Assembly (NCBI GenBank): GCA_038147155.1
Contig: JAYQTA010000012.1
Span: forward strand, 1 to 57,824
DNA: 57,824 nucleotides
Reading direction: 5' to 3'
Origin: Australimonas brisbanensis
GTDB taxonomy: Bacteria; Chloroflexota; Dehalococcoidia; Lucifugimonadales; Australimonadaceae
Part shown: positions 50,190 to 57,824 of the stretch, piece by piece
Layout of the letters: each line of letters opens with the position of its first letter
Position numbering within the stretch: the stretch's first letter is position 1
Notes under the pieces: generated by a model
Told to the model about the DNA's origin: nothing
The model's database searches: none
The model's input: the letters and a program-made list of their open reading frames with translations, nothing else
Translations under genes and position numbers: made by a program

Positions 50190-51142
50190 CCCGCCTCCAT
50201 CGGCTCCAGGGCCTCCAGCGCTGCGGCCAGGTCAGGTGGGAGGGGCGATTCGAAGGTGCGCCACGCCTCCTGCGCGGGGGGCCAGCCCGCGCTCCCGTCC
50301 GGGACGAAGAACCCCAGGGCAGCCGCATGCAGGAAGTGGCGTGCCACCAGCGGCGAGCGCTTCCCGTACACCCCATCCCCCACCAGCGGGTGGCCCAGCG
50401 AGGCCAGGTGGACGCGTATCTGGTGTGTGCGCCCCGTGACCGGGTGCGCATCCACCAGCGCGTAGCGGGCCCCCTCCGGGCCGGTAAAGCGCGCCAGCAC
50501 CCGCCAGTGGGTGAGGGCGGGGCGCCCGCCCTCCACGACGGCCATGCGCTGGCGGTGCACCGGGTGGCGGGCGATGGGCCCGTCCACCTCCCCCGCGTCC
50601 TGGCGGGGTGAACCGGTCACCAGCGCCAGATACGTCTTGCGCACCAGCCGCTCCTTGAGCTGGCGGGTGAGGGAGGCGTGGGCCGCCGCGGTGCGGGCCA
50701 CCATCATCAGCCCGGAGGTGTCCTTGTCCAGCCGGTGGACGATGCCGGGGCGCGCCACCCCGCCGATGCCCGGCAGGTCCGGGTCCAGTGCCAGCAGCGC
50801 GTTCACCAGCGTGCCGTCCGGGTGACCGGGGCCCGGATGCACCGAGAGCCCGGCGGGCTTGTCCACCACCAGCACGTGGGCGTCCCGGTAGATGACGCGC
50901 ACCGGGATGTCCTGGGCAACCAGATCCAGGGGCACGGCGGGGGGGATCTCAACGCTGACCGCATCGCCCGCGCGCAGCGTGGCCGAGGGCTTGGCGGGCG
51001 CACCGTTCACGCGTACGCGCCCCTCCTTCGCCAGCGCTGCCACGCGAGAGCGCGAGAGGGCAGGCAGGCGGGCGGCGACGAAGCGGTCGAGCCGCTCCCC
51101 GGCCTCGGTCACGGTGAGCAGGTGCGTCTCAGGCTTGCTCAT
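50186..51142 (-). CDS. RluA/RluD family pseudouridine synthase
   Basis: This 318-residue enzyme isomerises uridine to pseudouridine in rRNA or tRNA. An N-terminal S4 RNA-binding domain (about residues 15-65) precedes the catalytic domain, with HRLDKDTSG and nucleophile Asp139, followed by PVTGRTHQIRVHLA. The S4 domain favours an RluD/RluC-like role in 23S rRNA over the RluA type. It overlaps the end of lspA by 14 nt, the common lspA-rluD arrangement. Confidence 0.93.
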   Translation of the reverse strand: MSKPETHLLTVTEAGERLDRFVAARLPALSRSRVAALAKEGRVRVNGAPAKPSATLRAGDAVSVEIPPAVPLDLVAQDIPVRVIYRDAHVLVVDKPAGLSVHPGPGHPDGTLVNALLALDPDLPGIGGVARPGIVHRLDKDTSGLMMVARTAAAHASLTRQLKERLVRKTYLALVTGSPRQDAGEVDGPIARHPVHRQRMAVVEGGRPALTHWRVLARFTGPEGARYALVDAHPVTGRTHQIRVHLASLGHPLVGDGVYGKRSPLVARHFLHAAALGFFVPDGSAGWPPAQEAWRTFESPLPPDLAAALEALEPMEAG

Positions 51143-51632
51143 CGCTTGCGCCGGGAGGGCTCGCAGGGGTGCGCGGCTCCTCTGGCGTCAGCAGCAGCGA
51201 TGCGCCCAGGGCGATGACCCCGCACACGATGGACGCATCGGCGATGTTGAAGATGTACCAGGGGCCCACGTCGATGAAGTCGGTGACATGCCCCACCGTG
51301 AGCCGGTCCAGCAGGTTGCCGATGGCCCCGGCCAGCAGGAGCCCCAGGCTCGCCTTCACCAGCAGGCCGGGAGTGGGGTGCGAGCGGTAGTAGAGCAGCA
51401 GCACCCCCACGCCCACGAAGGCCGCGACGATGAGGATGGAGTTGGAGTTGCCGAACAGGCCGAAGGCGGAGCCGGTGTTGCCCACGTGGGTCAGGCGGAA
51501 GAAGCCGTCACGCGGCCACGACTCGCCCAGGGCCAGCGCCGAGCGCACCCACACCTTGGTGAGCTGGTCAGCCGTCAGCGCCAGGGCGAAGACGGCGGCC
51601 ACGGGCCAGTGACGGCGCAGCAGATGGACCAT
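51129..51632 (-). CDS. lspA: Lipoprotein signal peptidase (signal peptidase II)
   Basis: This 167-residue membrane aspartic protease cuts lipoprotein signal peptides at the lipobox Cys. Catalytic Asp118 (VTDFID) and Asp132 (FNIADASI) are both present, as are GNTGSAFGLF and four membrane segments. The start is ATG 51632 and not the earlier ATG at 51641, because the earlier one lies inside the TAGAAT -10 box. The enzyme would process lipoproteins such as ProX, subunit II of the oxidase and the DUF3179 protein in this window. Confidence 0.95.
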   Translation of the reverse strand: MVHLLRRHWPVAAVFALALTADQLTKVWVRSALALGESWPRDGFFRLTHVGNTGSAFGLFGNSNSILIVAAFVGVGVLLLYYRSHPTPGLLVKASLGLLLAGAIGNLLDRLTVGHVTDFIDVGPWYIFNIADASIVCGVIALGASLLLTPEEPRTPASPPGASDEQA

Positions 51633-51639
51633 GGCACCC

Positions 51640-51645
51640 ATTCTA
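51640..51645 (-). promoter_or_regulatory. -10 box (TAGAAT) 7 nt before the lspA start
   Basis: On the minus strand TAGAAT is followed by GGGTGCC and ATG 51632. An in-frame ATG at 51641 overlaps the box, so it cannot be in the mRNA. Confidence 0.6.
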
Positions 51646-51689
51646 GCCGACGGGCCCTGCCACGGGCCCGCGGGAGCGTGCGCGTGCGC

Positions 51690-51695
51690 TAGAAT
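51690..51695 (+). promoter_or_regulatory. -10 box (TAGAAT) of ltaE
   Basis: TAGAAT lies 29 nt before the ATG at 51725 and is followed by the ribosome binding site TGGAGGA, so this gene has a normal short leader. Confidence 0.5.
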
Positions 51696-51724
51696 CGGGC
51701 GCAGCCCCCTCTGGAGGAACCCCC

Positions 51725-52774
51725 ATGCCCGCCCCCCGTGTCATCGACCTGCGCTCGGACACCGTCACCAAGCCCACGCCCGCCATGCGCAAGGCTATGG
51801 CCGAGGCGGAGGTGGGGGACGATGCCTACGGGGACGACCCCACCGTCAACGAACTGGAGGCGCGCGCAGCCACCCTCATGGGCAAGGAGGCGGGCATGTA
51901 CGTCCCCTCCGGCTCCATGGCCAACCTGGCCGCCGCTCTCGCCTGGTGCGCGCGCGGCGAGGAGCTGATCTGCGGGGTGGACACCCACCTGCTGGTCAAC
52001 GAGATGGGCGCCATTGCCGCATTCGGCGGGATCCAGATGCGCGCCCTGCCCAACGACCGCCGGGGCATGCTGGACGCCCAGCTGGTGGACGACACCATCT
52101 CCCCCGCGGCCGGCTGGTTCCCCCGCACGGCGCTGCTGAGCCTGGAGAACACCCACAACCGGGGCAACGGCACCCCCTTCACCGCCGTTGAACTGGCGCC
52201 CCTCTCCGAGGTGGCACACCGGCGCGGGCTGGCGGTGCACGTGGATGGCGCGCGGCTCATGAACGCCGCCGTGGCCCTGGGCGTGCCCCCGGCGGAGCTG
52301 GCGGCGGTGGGCGATTCGGTCTGCTTCTGCCTCTCCAAGGGCCTCTCCGCCCCCGTGGGCTCTCTGCTCACCGGCCCCGCCGACTTCATCGCCCGCGCTC
52401 GCAAGGTGCGCAAGGCGGCGGGCGGCGGCATGCGCCAGGCGGGGGTCATCGCCGCCGCAGGGCTGGTGGCGCTGGACACCATGGTGGACCGCCTCGCCGA
52501 GGACCACGCCAACGCGCACCGGCTTGCGGAGGGCATGGCCGACCTGCCGGGCTTTGCCGTGGACCCCGCGGAGATCCGCACCAACATCGTCTACGTGGAG
52601 CTGGAGGACGGCGATGGGCCGGGCCTGGCCGCCGCGCTCAAGGCGCGGGGCGTGCTGGCCAACGGGCGCTTCAACTGGGTGCGCCTGGTGACCCACTACG
52701 GCATCACGGCGGAGGACATCGAGGAGGCGCTCGACGTCATCGCCACCGTGGCCAGGGGGCGTTCGCGCATTTGA
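51725..52774 (+). CDS. ltaE: Low-specificity L-threonine aldolase
   Basis: This 349-residue PLP enzyme of fold type I cleaves L-threonine or allo-threonine to glycine and acetaldehyde. The N-terminal DLRSDTVTKPTPAMRKAMAEAEVGDDAYGDDPTVNELE, SLENTHNRGNGT, HVDGARLMNAAVALG and the PLP lysine in CLSKGLSAPVGS are all typical. Length is usual for the family. It has GGAGGA as ribosome binding site and stands between divergent lspA and gltX on the same strand. Confidence 0.94.
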   Translation: MPAPRVIDLRSDTVTKPTPAMRKAMAEAEVGDDAYGDDPTVNELEARAATLMGKEAGMYVPSGSMANLAAALAWCARGEELICGVDTHLLVNEMGAIAAFGGIQMRALPNDRRGMLDAQLVDDTISPAAGWFPRTALLSLENTHNRGNGTPFTAVELAPLSEVAHRRGLAVHVDGARLMNAAVALGVPPAELAAVGDSVCFCLSKGLSAPVGSLLTGPADFIARARKVRKAAGGGMRQAGVIAAAGLVALDTMVDRLAEDHANAHRLAEGMADLPGFAVDPAEIRTNIVYVELEDGDGPGLAAALKARGVLANGRFNWVRLVTHYGITAEDIEEALDVIATVARGRSRI

Positions 52775-52784
52775 CGGCAGGGGG

Positions 52785-52870
52785 TTGGTTCCGGGGGCCC
52801 TTCAGCCCCCGCACCCCCCGGCCCTACGCCCCCGGCGGGGGGAGTTCCGCTCCCCCCTGCACCCTCCTAG
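52785..52870. repeat. GC-rich palindromic intergenic sequence before gltX
   Basis: Alternating blocks such as GGGGGCCC, GCCCCCGC, CCCCCGGC and GGGGGGAG can pair in several ways, and the sequence resembles the start of the window. It is related in style to the dispersed repeats, but the match is loose. Confidence 0.35.
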
Positions 52871-52894
52871 GCTTGATGGTGGTCATGTGCGCGA

Positions 52895-52900
52895 TAGAAT
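52895..52900 (+). promoter_or_regulatory. -10 box (TAGAAT) 7 nt before the gltX start
   Basis: TAGAAT is followed by CGCTCGC and the ATG at 52908. There is no ribosome binding site, and the box rules out the longer in-frame start at 52785. Confidence 0.6.
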
Positions 52901-52907
52901 CGCTCGC

Positions 52908-54338
52908 ATGACCACCCCACGTGTCCGGTACGCCCCCAGTCCCACGGGTGAGCCGCACATCGGCAACATCCGCTCTGCGCTGTTCAACTGGCTCTATGCC
53001 CGTGCCACCGGCGGCTCGTTCATCGTGCGCATCGAGGACACCGACCAGAACCGGCTGGTGCCGGGGGCCTTCGATGCCATCCTGGACGCGCTGGACTGGC
53101 TGGGGCTCGACCAGGACGAGGGCCCGCGCGTGGGCGGGGCTTACGGCCCCTACGTGCAGTCCGAGCGCCTGAACCTGTACACCGAGCGCGCCGCCTGGCT
53201 GGTGGCCCAGGGCCACGCCTACTACTGCGACTGCACGTCTGAGCGCCTGGACGCCATGCGCAAGGCCCAACAGGAGGCGGGGCGCTCGCCGGGCTACGAC
53301 CGCCACTGCCGCGAGCGGGGCCTTGCGCCCACGGACGGCACGCCCACGGTGGTGCGCTTCAAGATGCCCACCGAGGGCACCATCACCGTGCGCGACCGCA
53401 TCCGGGGCGAGGTCTCCTTCGAGGCGGGCCTGCTGGACGATTTCGTCCTGCTCAAGTCCGACGGCTTCCCCACCTACCACCTGGCCAACGTGGTGGACGA
53501 CCACGCTATGGCCATCACCCACGTGATGCGCGCCGAGGAGTGGCTCCCCTCCGCCCCGCGCCACCAGCAGCTCTACCAGGCCTTCGGCTACGACATGCCG
53601 GAGCTGGTGCACCTGCCCATCATCCTGGGGCCCGACCGCTCCAAGCTCTCCAAGCGCCACGGGGCGACCTCCGTGCGCCAGTTCCAGGAGGAGGGCTACC
53701 TGCCCGACGCCATGCTCAACTTCCTAGCCATGCTGGGCTGGTCGCTGGACGGAGAGACGGACGTGCTCTCCCGCGAGGACCTGCAGCGCCACTTCAGCCT
53801 GGAGCGGGTGGTGGCCAGCCCCGCCGTGTTCGACCACGCCAAGCTCGACTGGTACAACGGCACCTACATCCGCGCCCTCACCCCCGGCGCGCTGGCGCTG
53901 CAACTGGCGCCGTTGCTGGAGGGGCAGGGCTGGCGGGTGGACCCGGCGTACCTGGCGCGCATCGTGCCTCTGGAGCAGGAGCGGCTCAAGAAGCTCTCCG
54001 AGGCTCCGGAGGCCCTCGCCTTCTTCTTCAACGAGCCTCACCCAGAGGCCATCGTCCAGTCCCTGCCCAAGGGGCTGGACGCCGCCACCACCAAGCACGC
54101 GCTGGAGGCGGCGCTGCACACGGCTGAGCACGCCGAGGACTGGGAGCCGCAGGCGCTGGAGGCCGCCTACCGGGGGCTGGCCGAGGGCCTGGACATCAAG
54201 ACAGGGCCACTGTTCGGCGCGGTGCGGGTGGCCGTCACCGGCCGCACCGCCGCACCGCCCCTGTTCGACACCCTGGCGGTGCTGGGGCGTGAGCGGGTGC
54301 TGGCGCGCCTGCGCGCGGCCATCGGTGCGCTGGGCTAG
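52908..54338 (+). CDS. gltX: Glutamyl-tRNA synthetase
   Basis: This 476-residue class I synthetase charges tRNA-Glu with glutamate. The HIGH motif appears as PHIGN (16-20) in YAPSPTGEPHIGN, and the KMSKS motif as KLSKRHG. The C-terminal anticodon-binding domain is complete. The ATG at 52908 matches the conserved family N-terminus. It is directly followed by tRNA-Gln(CTG) and, 1 kb later, tRNA-Glu(CTC). No glutaminyl-tRNA synthetase is in the window, so the enzyme may also charge tRNA-Gln in the two-step route. Confidence 0.97.
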   Translation: MTTPRVRYAPSPTGEPHIGNIRSALFNWLYARATGGSFIVRIEDTDQNRLVPGAFDAILDALDWLGLDQDEGPRVGGAYGPYVQSERLNLYTERAAWLVAQGHAYYCDCTSERLDAMRKAQQEAGRSPGYDRHCRERGLAPTDGTPTVVRFKMPTEGTITVRDRIRGEVSFEAGLLDDFVLLKSDGFPTYHLANVVDDHAMAITHVMRAEEWLPSAPRHQQLYQAFGYDMPELVHLPIILGPDRSKLSKRHGATSVRQFQEEGYLPDAMLNFLAMLGWSLDGETDVLSREDLQRHFSLERVVASPAVFDHAKLDWYNGTYIRALTPGALALQLAPLLEGQGWRVDPAYLARIVPLEQERLKKLSEAPEALAFFFNEPHPEAIVQSLPKGLDAATTKHALEAALHTAEHAEDWEPQALEAAYRGLAEGLDIKTGPLFGAVRVAVTGRTAAPPLFDTLAVLGRERVLARLRAAIGALG

Positions 54339-54366
54339 GCGTTTGCCGGGCGGGCGCCTGCTTTGC

Positions 54367-54372
54367 TAGAAT
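54367..54372 (+). promoter_or_regulatory. -10 box (TAGAAT) of tRNA-Gln
   Basis: TAGAAT lies 11 nt before the mature tRNA 5' end, so the tRNA has its own promoter and a very short leader. Confidence 0.5.
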
Positions 54373-54383
54373 CCTCAGAGCGC

Positions 54384-54457
54384 TGGGGATTCGGCTAGCG
54401 GTAGGCCGCCTGACTCTGGATCAGGTAACCCTGGTTCGAATCCAGGATCCCCAGCCA
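54384..54457 (+). tRNA. tRNA-Gln (anticodon CTG)
   Basis: Acceptor TGGGGAT/ATCCCCA, anticodon stem CCTGA/TCAGG with loop CTCTGGA (CTG), T loop TTCGAAT and encoded CCA are all present. A terminator follows. Confidence 0.96.
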
Positions 54458-54471
54458 AGCGCGAGAGAAGA

Positions 54472-54499
54472 GAGCGGCGGGCCATCTGGCCCGCCGCTC
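54472..54499 (+). terminator. Rho-independent terminator of tRNA-Gln
   Basis: The stem GAGCGGCGGGCC (54472-54483) pairs with GGCCCGCCGCTC (54488-54499) around ATCT and is followed by GTGTGTT. Confidence 0.8.
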
Positions 54500-54677
54500 G
54501 TGTGTTCCGGGGCTTCGCCCTTGCCCCGTGGGCTACACTGCCCGTGCGCCGGATGAATCCCGGCCCTTCTCGCGCGCCGCCCTCGCTCCCTCCCCTCCGC
54601 GGCTGTGCTGCCATCCGTTCCCGCACGCAACCGAAGCGTGCGCGTGCCCAACGGTGCGCGCACGGGAAGGAGCACGC

Positions 54678-55310
54678 ATGAGCCAGCAGCAGAACAAGGT
54701 GCAGTGGGTCTACTCCTCCACCACCAACGACGAGTTGGCGCAGCGCTACGACGAGTGGGCCGCCGACTACGACGCGGACCTGGAGCGCGACTTCGGCTGG
54801 GACGGGCATGTGAGGTGCGTCGGAGCGTTTGCCGCCCGCGTCCCGGCTGGTGGGGCCTTCATAGACGTGGGCGCGGGCACGGGCCTGGCCGGTGCGGAGT
54901 TGGCCCGGCGCGGTTATGCCACGGTGGATGCCTTCGATCTCTCGGCCGGCATGCTGGTGCAGGCGCAGCGCACCGGCGCCTACCGCAGCGTGCAGCAGGC
55001 GGTGCTGGGCCAGCCGCTTCCCTACGGCACGGACGCCTACGACGGCGCGGTGGCCTCGGGTGTGTTCACCACGGGGCACGCCCCTGCCTCCGGGTGGGAT
55101 GAGGTGGCACGCATCGTGAAGCCCGGCGGGATCTTCGTGCTGACGATTCGCCCGGACGTGTACCGTGACGGCGGCTTCGCGGACAAGGACCGCGAGCTCA
55201 CCGCCGCGGGGGTGTGGGAGTTGATCGAGTGCCAGGAGGCGGTGCCCATGCTGGCTAAGGGTGAACCAGACGTGGCCCACGAGGTGCGCGTCTACCGCAT
55301 CCTGCGTTGA
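54678..55310 (+). CDS. Class I SAM-dependent methyltransferase
   Basis: This 210-residue protein has the SAM-binding motif I FIDVGAGTGLAGAEL, motif II with VDAFDLSAGML and the post-III VKPGGIFVLTIRP. The N-terminal ELAQRYDEWAADYDADLERDFGWDG resembles the WBSCR27/METTL27-like group. ATG 54678 has AAGGAG in front; the frame is open upstream without homology. The methyl acceptor is unknown. It stands alone between tRNA-Gln and tRNA-Glu. Confidence 0.87.
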   Translation: MSQQQNKVQWVYSSTTNDELAQRYDEWAADYDADLERDFGWDGHVRCVGAFAARVPAGGAFIDVGAGTGLAGAELARRGYATVDAFDLSAGMLVQAQRTGAYRSVQQAVLGQPLPYGTDAYDGAVASGVFTTGHAPASGWDEVARIVKPGGIFVLTIRPDVYRDGGFADKDRELTAAGVWELIECQEAVPMLAKGEPDVAHEVRVYRILR

Positions 55311-55342
55311 GGCGCGTCTTGGCGGAGGCCTGGCCCCTGGGC

Positions 55343-55348
55343 TATACT
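55343..55348 (+). promoter_or_regulatory. -10 box (TATACT) of tRNA-Glu
   Basis: TATACT lies 36 nt before the mature tRNA 5' end. No clear -35 box is seen. Confidence 0.45.
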
Positions 55349-55384
55349 CACCGAAGGCCGGGCCGCGGCCTGTCTCCTCTGCGT

Positions 55385-55461
55385 GGCGCATTCGTCTAGC
55401 GGCCCAGGACATCGCCCTCTCAAGGCGAAGATCACGGGTTCGAATCCCGTATGCGCCACCA
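55385..55461 (+). tRNA. tRNA-Glu (anticodon CTC)
   Basis: Acceptor GGCGCAT/ATGCGCC, anticodon stem TCGCC/GGCGA with loop CTCTCAA (CTC), T loop TTCGAAT and an encoded CCA make a complete cloverleaf. Confidence 0.96.
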
Positions 55462-55467
55462 ATCTCT

Positions 55468-55513
55468 CCCGCTCGCTGCGCTCGCTCGTCCAAGGGGGAC
55501 ACCCCCTGGGCGT
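55468..55513 (+). repeat. Dispersed intergenic repeat, family A copy 4
   Basis: CCGCTCGCTGCGCTCGCTC, then CAAGGGGGACACCCCCTGGG immediately after tRNA-Glu, nearly identical to 45937-45976. It fills the space between the tRNA and the convergent membrane protein gene and touches the stop codon of that gene. Confidence 0.7.
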
Positions 55514-56541
55514 TAGCCCGCGCGCATCTCGCGTACGAGGCCCCGCAGCTGCCCCAGTGAGAGCAGCCCCTCGCGCGAGAGGAACACCCCGCCGATGACC
55601 AGCGGTGGCAGGTAGGTGAGTCCGCGCAGCAGCACGGTGAAGCTCACGGCCTGGGCGGCGGGCACGTCCCAGCGGCCCAGCAGGGCCACGGCGGCGAACT
55701 CGAAGGTGCCGAAGGAGAGGGGCAGACCCGGCACGGTGGCGCCGAAGAAGAACACCGCCAGCGTCACCACGCCCAGCGCCGCTGGGCCGATGTGGATGTC
55801 TACCCCCAGCCCCAGCAGCGCGCCCGTGCCCGCCAGGAGCAGTGTCTGTGCCACGGAGATGGCAAGGGCGATCAGCGAGCGGCGCCAGCGCGTGCGGATG
55901 AGTCCCGCACCGTCGGCGAACTGGCGCACGAGCCCCAGCCGACCCACCAGCCACACCCGGTGCATCACCGGGCCAAGGGTGAGCAGTGCGATCACCGCTG
56001 CCAGCGCGGCGACGATGCCCCCGGTCAGGTAGGGCCAGTAGGGGTGCAGCTGTGGCAGGAGCAGCGCGCCCCCGGCCATGAGGGCGATGGTGGTGGCGAA
56101 CTCCATGGTGCGCTGGGCGGCAAGGGTGGAGAGCACCGTGCCCAGCGGCACCCGATCGCGCAGGGTGAGTATCCCCGTCTCCACCACCTCGTCCAGCACG
56201 TGCACCATGCTCAGGGTGTCCAGCGCGGTGCCCGATTGCTCGATGAGGAACAGCCGCCGTGCGCCCACCCGCTCTGGGGCCAGCAGCAGTTGCCAGCGCA
56301 CCCCGCGCAGCAGCCCCGCCGCAACGTAGAGCGCCAGGGCCGGGGCCAGCAGCGCGAGGCCCGCGCTGGTGAGCAGGTCTCCCAGCAGGCCCCAGGCCAC
56401 CTCGCGCAGGGCCAGCCACCCCAGCGTCACGCCGATGCCCGTAGCCGCGACGCTCAGCCCGGCAAGCCCCCACACGCGGGGTGAGTGCAGGGCGGAGCGT
56501 GTGCGGGCGCGGGGGGATGGAGGGGGAGGCGAGGCGTGCAT
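55513..56541 (-). CDS. Flippase-like membrane protein (lysylphosphatidylglycerol synthase TM family)
   Basis: This 342-residue protein has about eight membrane segments and matches the LPG_synthase_TM/UPF0104 family: LLRGVRWQLLLAPE near the second segment, HVLDEVVETGILTLRD and FFFGATVPGLPLSFGTFEFAAVALLGRW. Members sit beside lipid or glycan synthesis genes or form the flippase part of MprF; the aminoacyltransferase domain is absent here. The ATG at 56541 starts a Pro/Ser/Arg-rich cytoplasmic N-terminus. No good ribosome binding site is seen. The transported lipid is unknown. Confidence 0.82.
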   Translation of the reverse strand: MHASPPPPSPRARTRSALHSPRVWGLAGLSVAATGIGVTLGWLALREVAWGLLGDLLTSAGLALLAPALALYVAAGLLRGVRWQLLLAPERVGARRLFLIEQSGTALDTLSMVHVLDEVVETGILTLRDRVPLGTVLSTLAAQRTMEFATTIALMAGGALLLPQLHPYWPYLTGGIVAALAAVIALLTLGPVMHRVWLVGRLGLVRQFADGAGLIRTRWRRSLIALAISVAQTLLLAGTGALLGLGVDIHIGPAALGVVTLAVFFFGATVPGLPLSFGTFEFAAVALLGRWDVPAAQAVSFTVLLRGLTYLPPLVIGGVFLSREGLLSLGQLRGLVREMRAG

Positions 56542-56605
56542 GCGAGGGAACGGTACCGCACCAGGGCCCACGGCGCCTTCGGGCCTCGGTGCGCCTAGGG
56601 CCGCG

Positions 56606-56634
56606 TTGACACCCCTGGGGGCGGGCCGTATCGT
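56606..56634 (+). promoter_or_regulatory. Promoter of the zinc alcohol dehydrogenase gene
   Basis: A consensus -35 TTGACA (56606-56611) and TATCGT (56629-56634) are 17 nt apart. Transcription would start about 43 nt before the ATG. Confidence 0.6.
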
Positions 56635-56683
56635 GCCCCCATTTCCGGCGCGCCCCGCGCGCCGCTGGCGCGGAGGAGATGCG

Positions 56684-57805
56684 ATGGCAGAGATGATGGT
56701 GGCCGCCGCCAAGGTGGAACCTGGCAAGACGGAACTGATCGAGCTGGCGCTGCCTGAGATTCCCGTGGACGGGGCGCTGCTGAAGGTGGACGCGGCGGGG
56801 GTGTGTGGCTCCGACGTGGGGGGGTATGCCCGCAAGGGCGAGAAGGGCCCTGTCATCATGGGGCATGAGAACGTGGGCACCCTGGTCAAGGTGGGCCGGG
56901 CGTTCGCCCAGCGCTGGGACGTGAAGGAGGGCGACTTCGTGGCCCTGGAGGAATACCTCCCGTGTGGCCACTGTGAGCACTGCCGCGTGGGCGAGTACCG
57001 CCACTGCTACGCCACAGACGCCTCCGCCAACCCTGCGGCGATCCGCTACGGCTCCACCTCCATCAACGTGGCCCCGGCGCTGTGGGGCGGGTACGCGCAG
57101 TACCTTTACATCCCCCCGAACGCCGCGCTGCACAAGGTGCCCGCCGGGCTCACCCCGGAGGAGGCCGCCATGGCCCTGCCCATGGGCAACGGCATCCAGT
57201 GGGCGCTGGTGGAGGGCGGCGTGAGCTACGGCAAGAGCGTGCTGATCCAGGGCCCCGGCCAGCAGGGCCTGGCATGCGTGGTCGCCTCCAAGCAGGCGGG
57301 CGCCGACTGCATCATCGTCACCGGCACCTCCAAGGACGCACACCGCTTCGAGGTGGCCAGGGCCCTGGGCGCCGATCACTGCATCAACGTGCAGGAGGTG
57401 GACGACGTGGCCGCCCACATCAGGCAGATCGTGGGCGGCGGCCCCGAGGCCGGCGTGGACACCGTGGTGGACTGCACCTCGCGTGCGGGCACCGCGCCCA
57501 CCCTGCTGGCGGTGGAGGCCACCAAGCGCAAGGGCGGCGTCATGGTGGCCCAGGCCGAGACGCCCCTGTTCCCGGACTTCCCCATCGGTCGCCTCACCCG
57601 CAAGTACATGACGCTCAAGTCGGCGCGCGGGCACTCCTTCGAGTCGGTGGAATTGGCCCTCGCCCAGATCGCCTCGCACCGCTTCCCCCTGGAGCTGATG
57701 CGCACCCACACCTTCGGCCTCAACGACGTGGACACCGCGATCCGCGCCGTTTCCGGGGAGGGCGTGCAGGGGGCGATCCACGTCTCCGTCCTGCCCTGGG
57801 ACTAA
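56684..57805 (+). CDS. Zinc-dependent alcohol dehydrogenase (MDR family)
   Basis: This 373-residue medium-chain dehydrogenase has catalytic zinc residues Cys41 (GVCGSD), His61 and Glu62 (GHE). The structural zinc site is Cys94, Cys97, Cys100 and Cys108 (PCGHCEHC, HC). The nucleotide-binding motif varies: LIQGPGQQGLACVV in place of GxGxxG. ATG 56684 has GGAGGAG upstream and gives the family N-terminus. It oxidises an alcohol or polyol with NAD(P)+; sorbitol/threonine-dehydrogenase-like relatives exist, but the substrate is not clear. The last 19 bases of the window after it hold no feature. Confidence 0.92.
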   Translation: MAEMMVAAAKVEPGKTELIELALPEIPVDGALLKVDAAGVCGSDVGGYARKGEKGPVIMGHENVGTLVKVGRAFAQRWDVKEGDFVALEEYLPCGHCEHCRVGEYRHCYATDASANPAAIRYGSTSINVAPALWGGYAQYLYIPPNAALHKVPAGLTPEEAAMALPMGNGIQWALVEGGVSYGKSVLIQGPGQQGLACVVASKQAGADCIIVTGTSKDAHRFEVARALGADHCINVQEVDDVAAHIRQIVGGGPEAGVDTVVDCTSRAGTAPTLLAVEATKRKGGVMVAQAETPLFPDFPIGRLTRKYMTLKSARGHSFESVELALAQIASHRFPLELMRTHTFGLNDVDTAIRAVSGEGVQGAIHVSVLPWD

Positions 57806-57824
57806 GCACCCCTTCACCTGGCGA

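Overview
The window is GC-rich DNA (about 70% GC by eye) from a free-living, aerobic heterotroph, most likely a member of the Chloroflexota close to the class Dehalococcoidia. This placement is an inference. It rests on four things: a 23S rRNA gene that stands alone instead of in a 16S-23S-5S operon, a caa3-type cytochrome c oxidase operon with ctaG, Thr-Pro-rich lipoproteins, and a catabolic gene set rich in Rieske oxygenases, amidases, class II aldolase-like enzymes and molybdenum hydroxylases. No mobile element, phage or CRISPR array is visible.

Layout. 0.2-2.2 kb (minus): a Rieske ferredoxin, two tandem 6-pyruvoyl-tetrahydropterin synthases and an SDR, which looks like a pterin-cofactor operon. 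2.4-6.8 kb: central metabolism (glpX, purT, class I aldolase) and a cation/Ca2+ exchanger. 6.9-7.9 kb: a broken aldo/keto reductase. 7.8-12.7 kb (minus): coxB-A-C-D-ctaG. 12.8-13.8 kb: an amidohydrolase. 13.9-17.3 kb: a solitary 23S rRNA gene with its own promoter, a boxA-like leader, a long processing stem and a degenerate initiator-tRNA-like element before the terminator. 17.4-22.3 kb: a ring-hydroxylating oxygenase, two nitroreductases, a dihydroxyphthalate-decarboxylase-like protein, a VOC protein and a HAD hydrolase. 22.3-25.3 kb: an MMPL exporter behind a truncated ABC ATPase. 25.7-29.1 kb: proVWX for glycine betaine uptake. 29.1-33.8 kb: a TIGR01777 epimerase, a deaminase, a DUF3179 lipoprotein with an in-frame TGA, a second Rieske oxygenase, a cupin and tRNA-Ala. 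34-42.3 kb: two amidase/GatC-like pairs, miaB, tRNA-Ser, nadC, a deletion-fused ABC exporter and two class II aldolase-like genes. 42.4-48.7 kb (minus): a three-subunit molybdenum hydroxylase, an MFS transporter, a DUF488 protein and a MoaD-MoaE fusion. 48.8-57.8 kb: rarA, rluD-type synthase, lspA, ltaE, gltX, tRNA-Gln, a methyltransferase, tRNA-Glu, a flippase-like membrane protein and a zinc alcohol dehydrogenase.

The catabolic genes fit oxidation and hydrolysis of aromatic or N-heterocyclic compounds: Rieske and molybdenum hydroxylases attack the ring, amidases and class II aldolase/decarboxylase-like enzymes process the products, and MoaD-MoaE supplies the molybdenum cofactor.

The most unusual signals are these. 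(1) A TGA codon replaces the first Cys of the YCxxC motif in an otherwise intact DUF3179 gene and is followed by a bSECIS-like hairpin, so it is a candidate new selenoprotein. (2) The 23S gene is autonomous and ends in a tRNA-like element that keeps the acceptor and T arms but not a normal D or anticodon arm. (3) Several genes have a TANNNT -10 box only 6-8 nt before the start codon, which indicates leaderless mRNAs.
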